Shown here piece after piece: positions 47,075 to 56,375 of a stretch of DNA of 64,000 bases. Made by a program: the position numbers and the translations under genes. The stretch covers positions 1 to 64,000 of IMG/VR virus record IMGVR_UViG_3300044213_000060. One strand, written 5' to 3'. Each line of letters begins with the position of its first letter. Position 1 is the stretch's first letter. The DNA is from a virus. The notes under the pieces are model-generated. The model made no database searches and was not told where the DNA came from. It saw only the letters and a list, made by a program, of their open reading frames with translations.

Positions 47075-47980
47075 ATGAAAAATCCTGAAATAATCGATGT
47101 AGCTGATCTTGATACAATATATTTGACATATGATGAACCTCAAAAAGAAGAATTCTGGATTAAAATCCAAAATATGGTACCTTGGGCAAAGCGTGTTGAT
47201 GGAGTTAAGGGCAGCGATGCTGCCCATAAGGCCGCAGCCGATGCCAGTGAAACTGATCGTTTTGTGCTTATTGACGGAGATAATTTGCCCGACGCTGATT
47301 TCTTTAACCTGCAGTTACGTTTGGATAGTACCAATGCTGATTGCGTGTTTCGTTGGCGGGCTCGCAATAGTATAAACGGCCTAATGTATGGCAACGGCGG
47401 AATGAGTTGTTGGACCAAAGACTTTGTTTATAATATGAAAACACACGAAGCATCCGACGGTGCTGATGATACTGCAGTGGAGTTTTGTTTTGACCCCAAA
47501 TATTGGGCCATGCACGACTGCTACTCAACTACATACCCAGACGCAACCCCATTCCAAGCATGGCGTGCTGGATATCGTGAAGGTGTTAAGATGTGTTTAG
47601 ACCGTGGCACTAAACCTACTATTGCCGAATTTGAGCAAAGAGTAAACGGCCGGAACTACGACAACTTATGCATTTGGCAATCAGTTGGAGCAGACAACCC
47701 CAATGGTCTGTGGGCTATATATGGTGCACGACTAGGTACTATTATGACCATGAACGAAGAAACCTGGAACTATAGAGATGTGCAAGACTTTGATAAACTA
47801 AAAGACCTTTGGCAAACATTCGGCAAACTTGATCCGGCTAAAGAATTAGAAAAACTAACCAAGTCTTTAACTAATAGACTAGGATTGCCGGTTACATTAT
47901 TAAATGCCGAAGCAAGCCGGTTCTTCAAGCATCATTATCGTGCAGTATTTCGAAATCAAGGACCAATGGTACGTGAGTAA
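47075..47980 (+). CDS. Glycosyltransferase-like protein (DGDN motif)
   Basis: A 301-residue protein. Family marks: IYLTYDEPQKEEFWIKI near residues 13-29, KRVDGVKGSDAAHKAA near 40-55, and FVLIDGDNLPDADFFNLQL with a DGDN metal-binding site near 67-70. This layout is seen in phage-encoded glycosyltransferase-like proteins of marine T4-like viruses. It starts with an A-rich leader and no visible ribosome site, probably because the endonuclease insertion replaced the original 5' end. Its stop overlaps the next gene's GTG start. Donor and acceptor are unknown. Confidence 0.68.
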   Translation: MKNPEIIDVADLDTIYLTYDEPQKEEFWIKIQNMVPWAKRVDGVKGSDAAHKAAADASETDRFVLIDGDNLPDADFFNLQLRLDSTNADCVFRWRARNSINGLMYGNGGMSCWTKDFVYNMKTHEASDGADDTAVEFCFDPKYWAMHDCYSTTYPDATPFQAWRAGYREGVKMCLDRGTKPTIAEFEQRVNGRNYDNLCIWQSVGADNPNGLWAIYGARLGTIMTMNEETWNYRDVQDFDKLKDLWQTFGKLDPAKELEKLTKSLTNRLGLPVTLLNAEASRFFKHHYRAVFRNQGPMVRE

Positions 47981-48680
47981 TTTAACAGCAATTTCTTTTT
48001 ATCCCAGAGGCGGAGGAAATAGATACCTACGTTATATTAAGGGGGATGATTTTAGTTTACCAAATATGTCATATGATCAATTTATTAAAGATCAAATTTT
48101 AGAACATAGATATTTATTGTCAAGTCCGCCAAAAACCAATAATGATTTTGTACTAACGCATTGTGCTAATGTTAAAAGAATAAACGAAGTTCTTGCCCCG
48201 ACAAACATTATTTTTATAAAAACTGACTTTAAAAACAGTTTGCAAAGAGAATGGATGCTACATGGAAAATTTAGATATTCATCTACTAGAATTAAAAAAA
48301 CTTATGATAAATTATTGTTAGAAACATATAACGATATCCGTGCTATGCATTGGCCAATAATTGATACGATAGATGAATTTTATTGTTTAAATGAAAACAT
48401 AAAAAATGAAGTTATTACACAAATTAAAAATTTAACAATAAATGAAACGCTAAACTCGGCGTGGGCTACTATTTGCTGGCATCACCAATACTACGAACGC
48501 TACACAGCTGATTGTAGAGTAGATGTTAATGTTGATAATGATAATAATGAATTTGCTAATATGATGCGTGAAGAGCTAGCAAGATATCCAAGTGAATTAT
48601 TTGATTTTTGCTGGAAAATTTATACACAATATAGACCTAACGCTAAAATAACAGACTTATACGAAAATGACAAAAAGTGA
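47973..48680 (+). CDS. Unknown protein, possibly a divergent sulfotransferase
   Basis: A 235-residue protein starting at GTG 47973, overlapping the preceding stop by 8 bases (an in-frame start further upstream would lie deep in the previous gene). The N-terminal SFYPRGGGNRYLRYI resembles the PAPS-loop form YPRSGNxxLR of some sulfotransferases, and IIFIKTDFKNSLQREW could be the equivalent of the 3'-phosphate site. These matches are weak. The rest (FVLTHCANVKRINEVL, WHHQYYERYTADCRVD) is not recognised. It overlaps the first radical SAM gene by 14 bases and is part of the same unit. Confidence 0.55.
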   Translation: MSNLTAISFYPRGGGNRYLRYIKGDDFSLPNMSYDQFIKDQILEHRYLLSSPPKTNNDFVLTHCANVKRINEVLAPTNIIFIKTDFKNSLQREWMLHGKFRYSSTRIKKTYDKLLLETYNDIRAMHWPIIDTIDEFYCLNENIKNEVITQIKNLTINETLNSAWATICWHHQYYERYTADCRVDVNVDNDNNEFANMMREELARYPSELFDFCWKIYTQYRPNAKITDLYENDKK

Positions 48681-50052
48681 TTTTATGGCTAGTGCCGAGT
48701 GGATGAAAGATAATCTCGGCGAAGGCTTGTGTTTAGCTAAATGGAAGCAAGTTAGCCTGCATTTACCTACAGGCTTAAACAACAGTTGCTATCATCCTCC
48801 ACTGCATGCTATTGACGCCGATGTATTAAAAGACAATCCGGGAGCATTACATAATACAGCACACAAAAAAGCTCAACGTAAAATAATGCTTCGTCATGAA
48901 CGTCCTGGTGAATGTCAATATTGCTGGAACATGGAAGACTTGGGTAAACTAAGTGATCGTCATTATAGATCTGGAGAACGTTGGGCCGCAGAGGAATATG
49001 ATACAATTGTAAATAGTACAGGAGACGAAAACGATGTTATCCCTTCATACGTTGAGGTTAATTTTAACCACGCTTGTAATTTGGCTTGCAGCTATTGCAG
49101 TCCTCAGTTTAGCAGTACGTGGCAAACAGAAATCGACCGTTATGGTGGCTATCCTACTAGTACTATTCACAACGACCCTAGTCATTTCACTGGGCGCAAT
49201 CGTCCTATTCCCGCCTCCACTGATAACCCCTATGTAACGGCATTTTGGGAATGGTGGCCCACTTTATATCCTAAATTAAAACACTTTCGTATGACTGGCG
49301 GTGAGCCATTAATGGACAAGAATACATACCGAGTATTTGATTATGTGTTGGCTATACCTAACCCAGAATTGCATTTAAATGTAACAAGTAATTTTAGTGT
49401 CGAAGATGCATTGTTTGAAAAATATATAAATTATGTAAAACAGTTATGCAGTACCAATATTGAACATTTCATGCAGTATGTAAGTTTAGATTCTGGAAAA
49501 TACACTCACGCCGAATATATTAGACACGGCTTAAACTTTCATCGTATGCAAAATAATGTGCATAGATTCCTTGGTGAGATTCCATATCGTAATAGTCTTA
49601 CATTTATTATTACAATGAATAATTTAAGTGTATTGGGCTTACAACAACAACTGGAATGGATATTGGATTTACGTAAATCCTATAGCTCAACTTATCAACG
49701 TGTATGGTTTGACACTCCAGTATTGCGTCGACCAGAATGGCAGAGCCTGCAACTGTTACCACCTGTGTATGCAGGAGTATTAGAACGTACTGCAGACTGG
49801 ATGGAAGCAAACTTAGAAACCCCAGATAAACCATTTTGTGGATTTAAAGATTATGAAGTTCAGCGTTTACGCAGAGACATAGCATGGATGCGAGAAGGTA
49901 GCAATCTAGACCCTGACTATGTTAAACTACACAAAGGGAACTTTTATCGATTCTTTAACGAACACGATAAACGTAGAAAAACAAATTTTTTATCAACTTT
50001 CCCGCAGATGAAAGAATTCTGGAAAGAATGTGAATACTATGCCAAAAATTAA
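48667..50052 (+). CDS. Radical SAM protein 1 of 8 (SCYHP subtype)
   Basis: A 461-residue protein. The radical SAM cluster motif is C137NLAC141SYC144, which holds the 4Fe-4S cluster that cleaves S-adenosylmethionine; the SAM-binding TGGEP is at 210-214. An N-terminal domain has C22, C41 (in SCYHP), C83 and C86 (ECQYCW), a likely second Fe-S or metal site. The C-terminus has the shared RRKTNFLSTFP motif. Subtype matches genes 3 and 4. It opens the array, overlapping the previous gene by 14 bases. Substrate unknown. Confidence 0.9.
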   Translation: MTKSDFMASAEWMKDNLGEGLCLAKWKQVSLHLPTGLNNSCYHPPLHAIDADVLKDNPGALHNTAHKKAQRKIMLRHERPGECQYCWNMEDLGKLSDRHYRSGERWAAEEYDTIVNSTGDENDVIPSYVEVNFNHACNLACSYCSPQFSSTWQTEIDRYGGYPTSTIHNDPSHFTGRNRPIPASTDNPYVTAFWEWWPTLYPKLKHFRMTGGEPLMDKNTYRVFDYVLAIPNPELHLNVTSNFSVEDALFEKYINYVKQLCSTNIEHFMQYVSLDSGKYTHAEYIRHGLNFHRMQNNVHRFLGEIPYRNSLTFIITMNNLSVLGLQQQLEWILDLRKSYSSTYQRVWFDTPVLRRPEWQSLQLLPPVYAGVLERTADWMEANLETPDKPFCGFKDYEVQRLRRDIAWMREGSNLDPDYVKLHKGNFYRFFNEHDKRRKTNFLSTFPQMKEFWKECEYYAKN

Positions 50053-51199
50053 TTTAGTAGAAAATAAGACATTTTGTATGCTACCTTTTATTCATACTAT
50101 GTTAGATGAACACGATAATTTAAGACTTTGTTGTTTTTCTAATAAAGTAAAATCTTTCCCTGTTGATTTTAATTTTAAAAGCGACAAAATTCTTAATGAT
50201 GTTAGATCAAAGATGCTAGTAGGCGATAAAGTATCTTATTGTGAAACATGCTATAGTATAGAGGACTCCGGAGGCGAAAGTTTTCGTAGTATAAATTCTC
50301 TGGAATGGATGGAAAAATTAGGTATATCAGACACTGATGATTTAGAACCAGAGTTAATTTATTACGACATACGTAATGATAATTTATGTAATTTAGCATG
50401 TAGAATTTGCCACCCGGCGGCAAGTAGTCAGTTAGAAAAAGAATATAAAAAACTCAATTGGGTAATATGGCCGCGTTCACCAAAATTAAAGATAACAGAT
50501 ATTGTAAATTATTCTACAGTTAAAAAGATGTATATAGCCGGGGGCGAACCTACAATTATGCCATCATTTAGAGAATTTTTAGTTAAAGCAATCGAAAATA
50601 ATAGAACTGATATCGAGATAAGAATGTTAACCAATGCAACAAATCTAAACAAAGATATCTTGTCATTATTGTCTAATTTTAATCATCTAGAAGTATCTAT
50701 TAGTATTGATGGGTTTGATGACGTAAACACTTATATAAGATGGCCAAGTGATTGGAATTCTATAGTAAACAATATAGAAAAAATACTAAAAATAACTAAT
50801 TCTGTGTCTATCGGAATCGATGTAAATATTTGGAATATATGCAGTTTATATAAATTAATTGATTTTTTGGAGAATAAATTCCCGGGGGTAATTATTAATT
50901 TAACTGAAGGATGGCCAACAGAAGGTATAAACATTAGACCATTTAATTTTCCAAATAAAGAATTGGCGGTCGAAAGATTAAATTTAATTAAACATTCTAT
51001 TACATACCAAACTAAAACTTTGTTTAAAAATAAAATTGATTATTTTATAACTCGAATTCAAACAGAACCTATAGATTATGATGCACTAAAAAAGTTTTTT
51101 ACCTATAATGATGCACTTGATGCTAGTAGAGAAGTTAAATTAAAAGATTATATACCGGAATTAGAAGCATGCCGAGAATTAATAACGAAACAGATTTAG
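50039..51199 (+). CDS. Radical SAM protein 2 of 8 (twitch-type N-terminus)
   Basis: A 386-residue protein. N-terminal twitch-like domain: C13MLPFIHT, C31C32, then C68ETC71. Radical SAM motif C117NLAC121RIC124 and AGGEP near 162-166. I use ATG 50039 rather than the GTG nine bases upstream; it overlaps gene 1 by 14 bases. It is noticeably more Ile/Asn/Lys-rich than its neighbours and lacks the clear C-terminal FP motif of genes 1 and 3-6, so it is the most divergent in base use and tail. It would act on SAM with an external electron donor. Confidence 0.9.
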   Translation: MPKINLVENKTFCMLPFIHTMLDEHDNLRLCCFSNKVKSFPVDFNFKSDKILNDVRSKMLVGDKVSYCETCYSIEDSGGESFRSINSLEWMEKLGISDTDDLEPELIYYDIRNDNLCNLACRICHPAASSQLEKEYKKLNWVIWPRSPKLKITDIVNYSTVKKMYIAGGEPTIMPSFREFLVKAIENNRTDIEIRMLTNATNLNKDILSLLSNFNHLEVSISIDGFDDVNTYIRWPSDWNSIVNNIEKILKITNSVSIGIDVNIWNICSLYKLIDFLENKFPGVIINLTEGWPTEGINIRPFNFPNKELAVERLNLIKHSITYQTKTLFKNKIDYFITRIQTEPIDYDALKKFFTYNDALDASREVKLKDYIPELEACRELITKQI

Positions 51200-52518
51200 A
51201 ATACAAACACAGAGTGATTGATGTTAAGTCAACATCATTCTGTGGAGCAAAATGGTACAACGCCACTATCTGGTTGGGGTCAGGCATGACCACCAGTTGC
51301 CATCACCCATTGCCGCATAAAGTGGAGGTTGGTGATGTAGTACGAAATCCCAAAGCATTGCACAACACGCAACAAAAAAAGATGGAGCGTGAACAAATGC
51401 AAAAAGGTGAACGACCAAGTGGTTGTGAATACTGCTGGAAGATAGAAGATATCGGCCGCGATAATATTAGTGACCGTGTTTATAAGACAGTTATCTATTC
51501 AGATGAAGATTTAGCTTATGCATATCGTACTCCTGCAAGCCGAGATATTAATTTACAGACTCTTGAGATCGCCTTTGATCGTACTTGCCAGCTTGCTTGC
51601 AGTTATTGCAACCCAGCTTTCAGTTCTACCTGGGTCCGTGATATTGATCGTAATGGGCCTTATACCGATCTTGTCAGTGATGGCCGTAACCATTTTACGC
51701 ATAATCACAGATCATCGCAACTATACCGATTTGGCGAAGAAAATCCATATGTCACAGCCTTCCACAAATGGTGGGAATCAGATTTACATCGAACACTAAA
51801 AGAACTACGTATTACAGGTGGGGAACCGCTTATGTCAGGCGAAACGTGGCGACTTATTGATTGGTTTAAAAGTAACAAAGGTAAGTCAAAGACTAGGTTA
51901 GCCATTAACAGTAATTTAGGCCCCGATGTAGATATAGATCGTTTGTTAGATTCAATTGACGGGGTCGAAGTAGACTTATATACTAGTAATGAGTCTATGA
52001 GTTTGCAAGCAGAATATATTCGCGATGGTCTTGTGTTTGATGACTGGGCAAACAATGTAGAACGATTGCTTGATAGCGGTAAGTTTCGTGGACTACATGT
52101 TATGTGTACAATAAATGCATTGTGTTTAGACAGTATTGATAGTTTTCTAGAATGCGTTTTACAATGGAAAACCGAATATGGTCAAGATGCTATTAATTTT
52201 ACATTAAATATATTAAGGTTCCCAAGTTTTCAATCGCCATTGGTGTTTACTGATGATTTACGTTCTTATTACAAAAACAAGTTAGAAACTTGGTTTAAGA
52301 ATAATAAGCATTCAGAGTTTTTACATGAAATGGAACAAAATCAAGTTCAACGATTAATTGATTATCTTGATGTTGTTAAAACTCCGCATGCTGATGCCGC
52401 AGAAAGATCTATGCTAGAGAAAGATTTCAAACAGTTTTATACTCAATACGATTTAAGAAGAAATAAAAATTTTGTTGACGCATTTCCAAATATAGCAGAC
52501 TGGTACAATTCGATATGA
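51169..52518 (+). CDS. Radical SAM protein 3 of 8 (SCHHP subtype)
   Basis: A 449-residue protein. N-terminal site C25 (FCGAKWY), C44 (SCHHP), C86 and C89 (GCEYCW). Radical SAM motif C140QLAC144SYC147 and RITGGEPLMSG near 220-230. The C-terminus RRNKNFVDAFPNIADWYNS is the shared tail. It is closest to gene 4: both have ALHNT, PSGC.YCW and SDLH.TLKELRITGGEP, which suggests duplication. It overlaps gene 2 by 31 bases and gene 4 by 4. Confidence 0.92.
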   Translation: MPRINNETDLEYKHRVIDVKSTSFCGAKWYNATIWLGSGMTTSCHHPLPHKVEVGDVVRNPKALHNTQQKKMEREQMQKGERPSGCEYCWKIEDIGRDNISDRVYKTVIYSDEDLAYAYRTPASRDINLQTLEIAFDRTCQLACSYCNPAFSSTWVRDIDRNGPYTDLVSDGRNHFTHNHRSSQLYRFGEENPYVTAFHKWWESDLHRTLKELRITGGEPLMSGETWRLIDWFKSNKGKSKTRLAINSNLGPDVDIDRLLDSIDGVEVDLYTSNESMSLQAEYIRDGLVFDDWANNVERLLDSGKFRGLHVMCTINALCLDSIDSFLECVLQWKTEYGQDAINFTLNILRFPSFQSPLVFTDDLRSYYKNKLETWFKNNKHSEFLHEMEQNQVQRLIDYLDVVKTPHADAAERSMLEKDFKQFYTQYDLRRNKNFVDAFPNIADWYNSI

Positions 52519-53855
52519 TCAAAGTATTCGATCCTTTAGAATATAAAAAAATAAAGATTGATAGCAAATCCACAAGTTTTTGTGGAGCAAAATATTATCT
52601 TGCAACTATGTGGCTACAAGCAGGAATGACGGCCAGTTGTCATCATAATCCTTCGCATGCAATAGATATTAACGAAATTGCATTAAATCCTAGTGCACTA
52701 CATAATACAAAACAAAAAAAACAAGAACGTGAAGATATGCGGCAAGGATTAAAACCCAGTGGTTGTCATTATTGTTGGAATATAGAATCTATTGGCGATC
52801 TAGCTGTAAGTGATAGAATTTGGAATAGTCATGCAAACAGTGATGAAGAATTAGATCGAGCTTTTGCAGCAGACTATGACGAAAATTTTAATTTAACTAG
52901 ATTGGAAATTAGTTTTGACAGAACTTGCCAATTCGCTTGTAGTTATTGTAGTCCATGGGTAAGTAGTTCATGGCACAAAGATATAAAAATAAACGGCACA
53001 TATAAAAATCTAGAGGTAGAAACTAGACGGCAATATACATCACCAGTAGACAACGATATGCCATATGCACCAAATGAATCTAATCCATATATAGATGCAT
53101 TTTTTAAATGGTGGGAATCAGATCTACATAAAACATTAAAAGAACTACGCATCACTGGCGGGGAACCTTTTATGAGTGGACATTTTTGGAGATTGATAGG
53201 TTGGCTACAACATCATAAAGATCAAACAACTGCAACATTTGCTATTAACACTAATCTCGGTTATAATATAAATGAATTAGAGAAATTGTTTAATAAAATA
53301 AATGGGAATAATGTAGCCTTTTATGTTAGTATTGAATCCGTCGGAGGAAAAAGTGAATATGCACGTGATGGGTTAGATTGGAACGTATTTCATAACAATT
53401 TAGAATATCTTTTTAAACAAAACTGTAAAGTATACATAATGAGTACAGTGAGTGCTATAACATTAGACGGAATGGTTGATTTTTTAGAATACAGCATGAA
53501 CTACAAACTTAAATACGGAATTTCTATATTACAATATACTATAGCTATAGTAGATCATCCTAATTTCCAAAGCCCACTAGTATTACCCTACTATATAAGA
53601 AAACAATATGCAGACGAAATACAACAATGGGTTAACAAATATAAACACAATTATCCCATGATCTTGCAAGAAGAATCGCATATTGAGAGATTAATACAAT
53701 TTTTAAAAACTCCTGACTCAGAAGAAATAAACGGAGTCCCAATAAAAGATTTAAGATCTGGATTTAAAAGTTTTTTCACACAATATGATCAACGAAGAGG
53801 AAAAAGTTTCACAGACACTTTTCCTAGATTAGCAGAATGGTACAACACACTATGA
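52515..53855 (+). CDS. Radical SAM protein 4 of 8 (SCHHN subtype)
   Basis: A 446-residue protein and close paralogue of gene 3. N-terminal site C23, C42 (SCHHN), C84 and C87 (GCHYCW). Radical SAM motif C138QFAC142SYC145, then RITGGEPFMSG. Tail RRGKSFTDTFPRLAEWYNT. Start overlaps the previous stop as ATGA. The similarity to gene 3 across the whole length, with complete motifs in both, argues that both are active and have diverged in substrate or partner. Confidence 0.92.
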   Translation: MIKVFDPLEYKKIKIDSKSTSFCGAKYYLATMWLQAGMTASCHHNPSHAIDINEIALNPSALHNTKQKKQEREDMRQGLKPSGCHYCWNIESIGDLAVSDRIWNSHANSDEELDRAFAADYDENFNLTRLEISFDRTCQFACSYCSPWVSSSWHKDIKINGTYKNLEVETRRQYTSPVDNDMPYAPNESNPYIDAFFKWWESDLHKTLKELRITGGEPFMSGHFWRLIGWLQHHKDQTTATFAINTNLGYNINELEKLFNKINGNNVAFYVSIESVGGKSEYARDGLDWNVFHNNLEYLFKQNCKVYIMSTVSAITLDGMVDFLEYSMNYKLKYGISILQYTIAIVDHPNFQSPLVLPYYIRKQYADEIQQWVNKYKHNYPMILQEESHIERLIQFLKTPDSEEINGVPIKDLRSGFKSFFTQYDQRRGKSFTDTFPRLAEWYNTL

Positions 53856-55174
53856 GTATACAAAAAAATTATGATTACCTGTCTAGATATCCTATGTATA
53901 TTGACAAAAATCAATTAACTGAACAACAAGAATTTCGTCTTGTTAAAAGTGATCGTTTTTGCATGATGCCATGGGTTCATATGCATGCGTTTCCGGATGG
54001 TCGTGCATATCCGTGTTGTCTAAGTGATTACTGGCACCCGGTTGGGGATTTGCGTAAAAATACAATGCAGGAAGTCTGGAACCAAAACAGGTATAAAACA
54101 ATGCGCAGAAATATGTTAAATGACAAGCCGTCTAAGGAGTGCGTAAAATGTTATGAACAAGAACAACACGGTGCATTCAGCATGCGTAATGACGCTAATA
54201 GAAACTATGGACATCACATTGCTGAAGTAGATAAAACTACTGAAGATGGTGAAAATCCAGATTTTAAAATTCGTTATTGGGATGTTAGATTTAGCAATCT
54301 TTGTAATTTTAAATGCCGTACCTGTGGTCCTATTTTTAGCAGCAATTGGTACAACGACCATGTAAAATTATTTGGTGTAGTTCCGGATGTATTATCACGA
54401 CCCATGGAGCGAGTAGAATATACTACTGGTACTGAAGATGGCATGCTTGCACAAATGGAAGAACATATCCCTTACCTTGAGCAAGTTTATTTTGCTGGTG
54501 GTGAGCCACTTATTATGAAAGAACATTATTACCTGCTTGAAAAATTAATCGAGTACGGTAAAACAGATGTTAGAATTTTATATAATACCAACTTTAGTGA
54601 ATTGCATTATAAAGATAAACATGTATTTGAATATTGGCGGCATTTTAAAAATGTCAGTGTTGGTGCAAGTTTAGATGCTAGTGGTTCAAGAGCAGAATTG
54701 ATGCGTAGTGGTACGGACTGGCAGCAAACACTAGATAATCGTCGTCGCATGATGAAAGAAGTTCCGCATGTAGATTTTTATGTAGGCTCCACAGTAAGTT
54801 CAATGAATGTGCTGCATGTGTTAGACTTTCATAGAGAGTGGACCGAATTAGGATTAATACGAGCAAAAGATTGGAATGTAAATATTTGTCAAAGTCCGGA
54901 TTGTTATAGAGCAGATATATTTCCGGAACAGTTTAAACAGGAAGTTATTAAACCTGCATATGAACGACATATAGAGTGGATCGACAGCCAAGATAATCTA
55001 AGACGTGCAACCAACGGTTTTAAAAGTATGTTAAGTTTTATATTAAACAATAACGGAGTAGAACATTGGGGTAAATTTATTGAAGAAATTAACAGACTTG
55101 ATCAAGTAAGAAATGAAAATTTTTGGAAAACATTTCCTGAACTTGCAGAATTAAAAAATTATGAACCTACCTAA
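53852..55174 (+). CDS. Radical SAM protein 5 of 8 (twitch-type)
   Basis: A 440-residue protein. Twitch-like domain: C37MMPWVHMHAFPDG, C55C56, GDLRKNTMQEVWN, C97VKC100, a textbook example of the N-terminal twitch radical SAM layout. Radical SAM motif C151NFKC155RTC158; FAGGEPLIMKEHY follows. Tail NFWKTFPELAELKN. I prefer ATG 53852, which forms ATGA with the previous stop, to the ATG 15 bases upstream. Confidence 0.92.
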   Translation: MSIQKNYDYLSRYPMYIDKNQLTEQQEFRLVKSDRFCMMPWVHMHAFPDGRAYPCCLSDYWHPVGDLRKNTMQEVWNQNRYKTMRRNMLNDKPSKECVKCYEQEQHGAFSMRNDANRNYGHHIAEVDKTTEDGENPDFKIRYWDVRFSNLCNFKCRTCGPIFSSNWYNDHVKLFGVVPDVLSRPMERVEYTTGTEDGMLAQMEEHIPYLEQVYFAGGEPLIMKEHYYLLEKLIEYGKTDVRILYNTNFSELHYKDKHVFEYWRHFKNVSVGASLDASGSRAELMRSGTDWQQTLDNRRRMMKEVPHVDFYVGSTVSSMNVLHVLDFHREWTELGLIRAKDWNVNICQSPDCYRADIFPEQFKQEVIKPAYERHIEWIDSQDNLRRATNGFKSMLSFILNNNGVEHWGKFIEEINRLDQVRNENFWKTFPELAELKNYEPT

Positions 55175-56375
55175 TACTATTTGTATGTTGCCTTGGATTA
55201 GCATAGAAACTAGTCCTGTTGGAACTGCACGCCCATGTTGTATGGCACACGAAGAAATCACCGACGAACACGGGGAAAAATACGATTTAAATCAAACTGA
55301 TTTAACCACGATATACCGTAGTGAATATATGCAAAATTTGCGCAGGCAATTTCGCAATGGCCTAAAACCTGAAACATGCTCGCGATGCTGGGATGAAGAA
55401 GACGCCGGCAGAACCAGTAAACGATTGCACACACAAGATCGATTGAAGGAACTATTTGCACAAGTTGATTGGACCAATGATAACCCTGAACAACTGTGGT
55501 TTATTGATTTAAAGTTAGGCAATATCTGTAATTTAAAATGTCGTATCTGCGGTTCGTGGTCTAGCAGTAAATGGGCCGAAGAAGAACTAGCATACATGCC
55601 CGAATTAGAAGATAAAAAATCTCATCTTGCATACAAACTGCTACGTGCCGGAGCATGGCCTCGTAAAACAGAAACATTTTGGGACGATTTAAAATCACTG
55701 CTACCTAACATCAAATACTTTGAGTTTACTGGCGGCGAACCCTGGATGATTCAAGAACATTTTGACCTTCTACAATATGCAGTGGATACGGGGCATAGTC
55801 ATCATATTGATATTCACTATAATACTAATGGTTCCCAGTGGCCTAAGAATCCGCTATTATGGAAAGAATTTGGCCGGGTGGATATTGCATTCAGTATTGA
55901 CAATGTGGGCGATCGATTTGAGTATGAACGCTATGGTGCCAAGTGGGATGAAGCAAATAAAATTATTGATGCCACACATGTTTTAAAAGATACAAGTTTA
56001 CCAAATATTACCACACAACTTTGCTTTACGATCAACGTACAAAATGTTTACTACTTAGATGAACTTCTTGCGTGGGCAGATACAAAAGGATTTGGAGATA
56101 TCTATTTTAACATGATGCATGGCCCTGCACACATGAGTGTTCAATACATGCCCTTGGCTGCTAAAGAATTAGTATTAAACAAATTAAAAACAACATCTTG
56201 GACAACCAATAATTATCAACAAGAAATTAACAATATTATTAATTTTATTGAATTAGGTCCTGGCAGCGACGGAAAAGAATTTTTAATTAAAATGAAAATA
56301 ACGGATCAATATCGCCGACAAAACTTTATGGATACACATCCAGAAATAGCTGCAGCAATGGGTTATGGACGCTGA
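55161..56375 (+). CDS. Radical SAM protein 6 of 8 (twitch-type)
   Basis: A 404-residue protein. C8MLPWISIETSPVG, C26C27, then C73SRC76. Radical SAM motif C123NLKC127RIC130, FTGGEPWMIQEHF near 194-206. Tail RRQNFMDTHPEIAAAMGY is the shared motif with His in place of Phe. It starts inside the end of gene 5 (14-base overlap) and overlaps gene 7 by 11 bases. It follows gene 5 in layout but is shorter. Confidence 0.92.
   Translation: MNLPNTICMLPWISIETSPVGTARPCCMAHEEITDEHGEKYDLNQTDLTTIYRSEYMQNLRRQFRNGLKPETCSRCWDEEDAGRTSKRLHTQDRLKELFAQVDWTNDNPEQLWFIDLKLGNICNLKCRICGSWSSSKWAEEELAYMPELEDKKSHLAYKLLRAGAWPRKTETFWDDLKSLLPNIKYFEFTGGEPWMIQEHFDLLQYAVDTGHSHHIDIHYNTNGSQWPKNPLLWKEFGRVDIAFSIDNVGDRFEYERYGAKWDEANKIIDATHVLKDTSLPNITTQLCFTINVQNVYYLDELLAWADTKGFGDIYFNMMHGPAHMSVQYMPLAAKELVLNKLKTTSWTTNNYQQEINNIINFIELGPGSDGKEFLIKMKITDQYRRQNFMDTHPEIAAAMGYGR

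Noticed and set aside
47904-48680. Upstream start at 47904 for the gene before the radical SAM array
   Set aside because: It would overlap the glycosyltransferase-like gene by 77 bases; GTG 47973 overlaps by 8 and starts just before the PRGGGNRYLRY motif.
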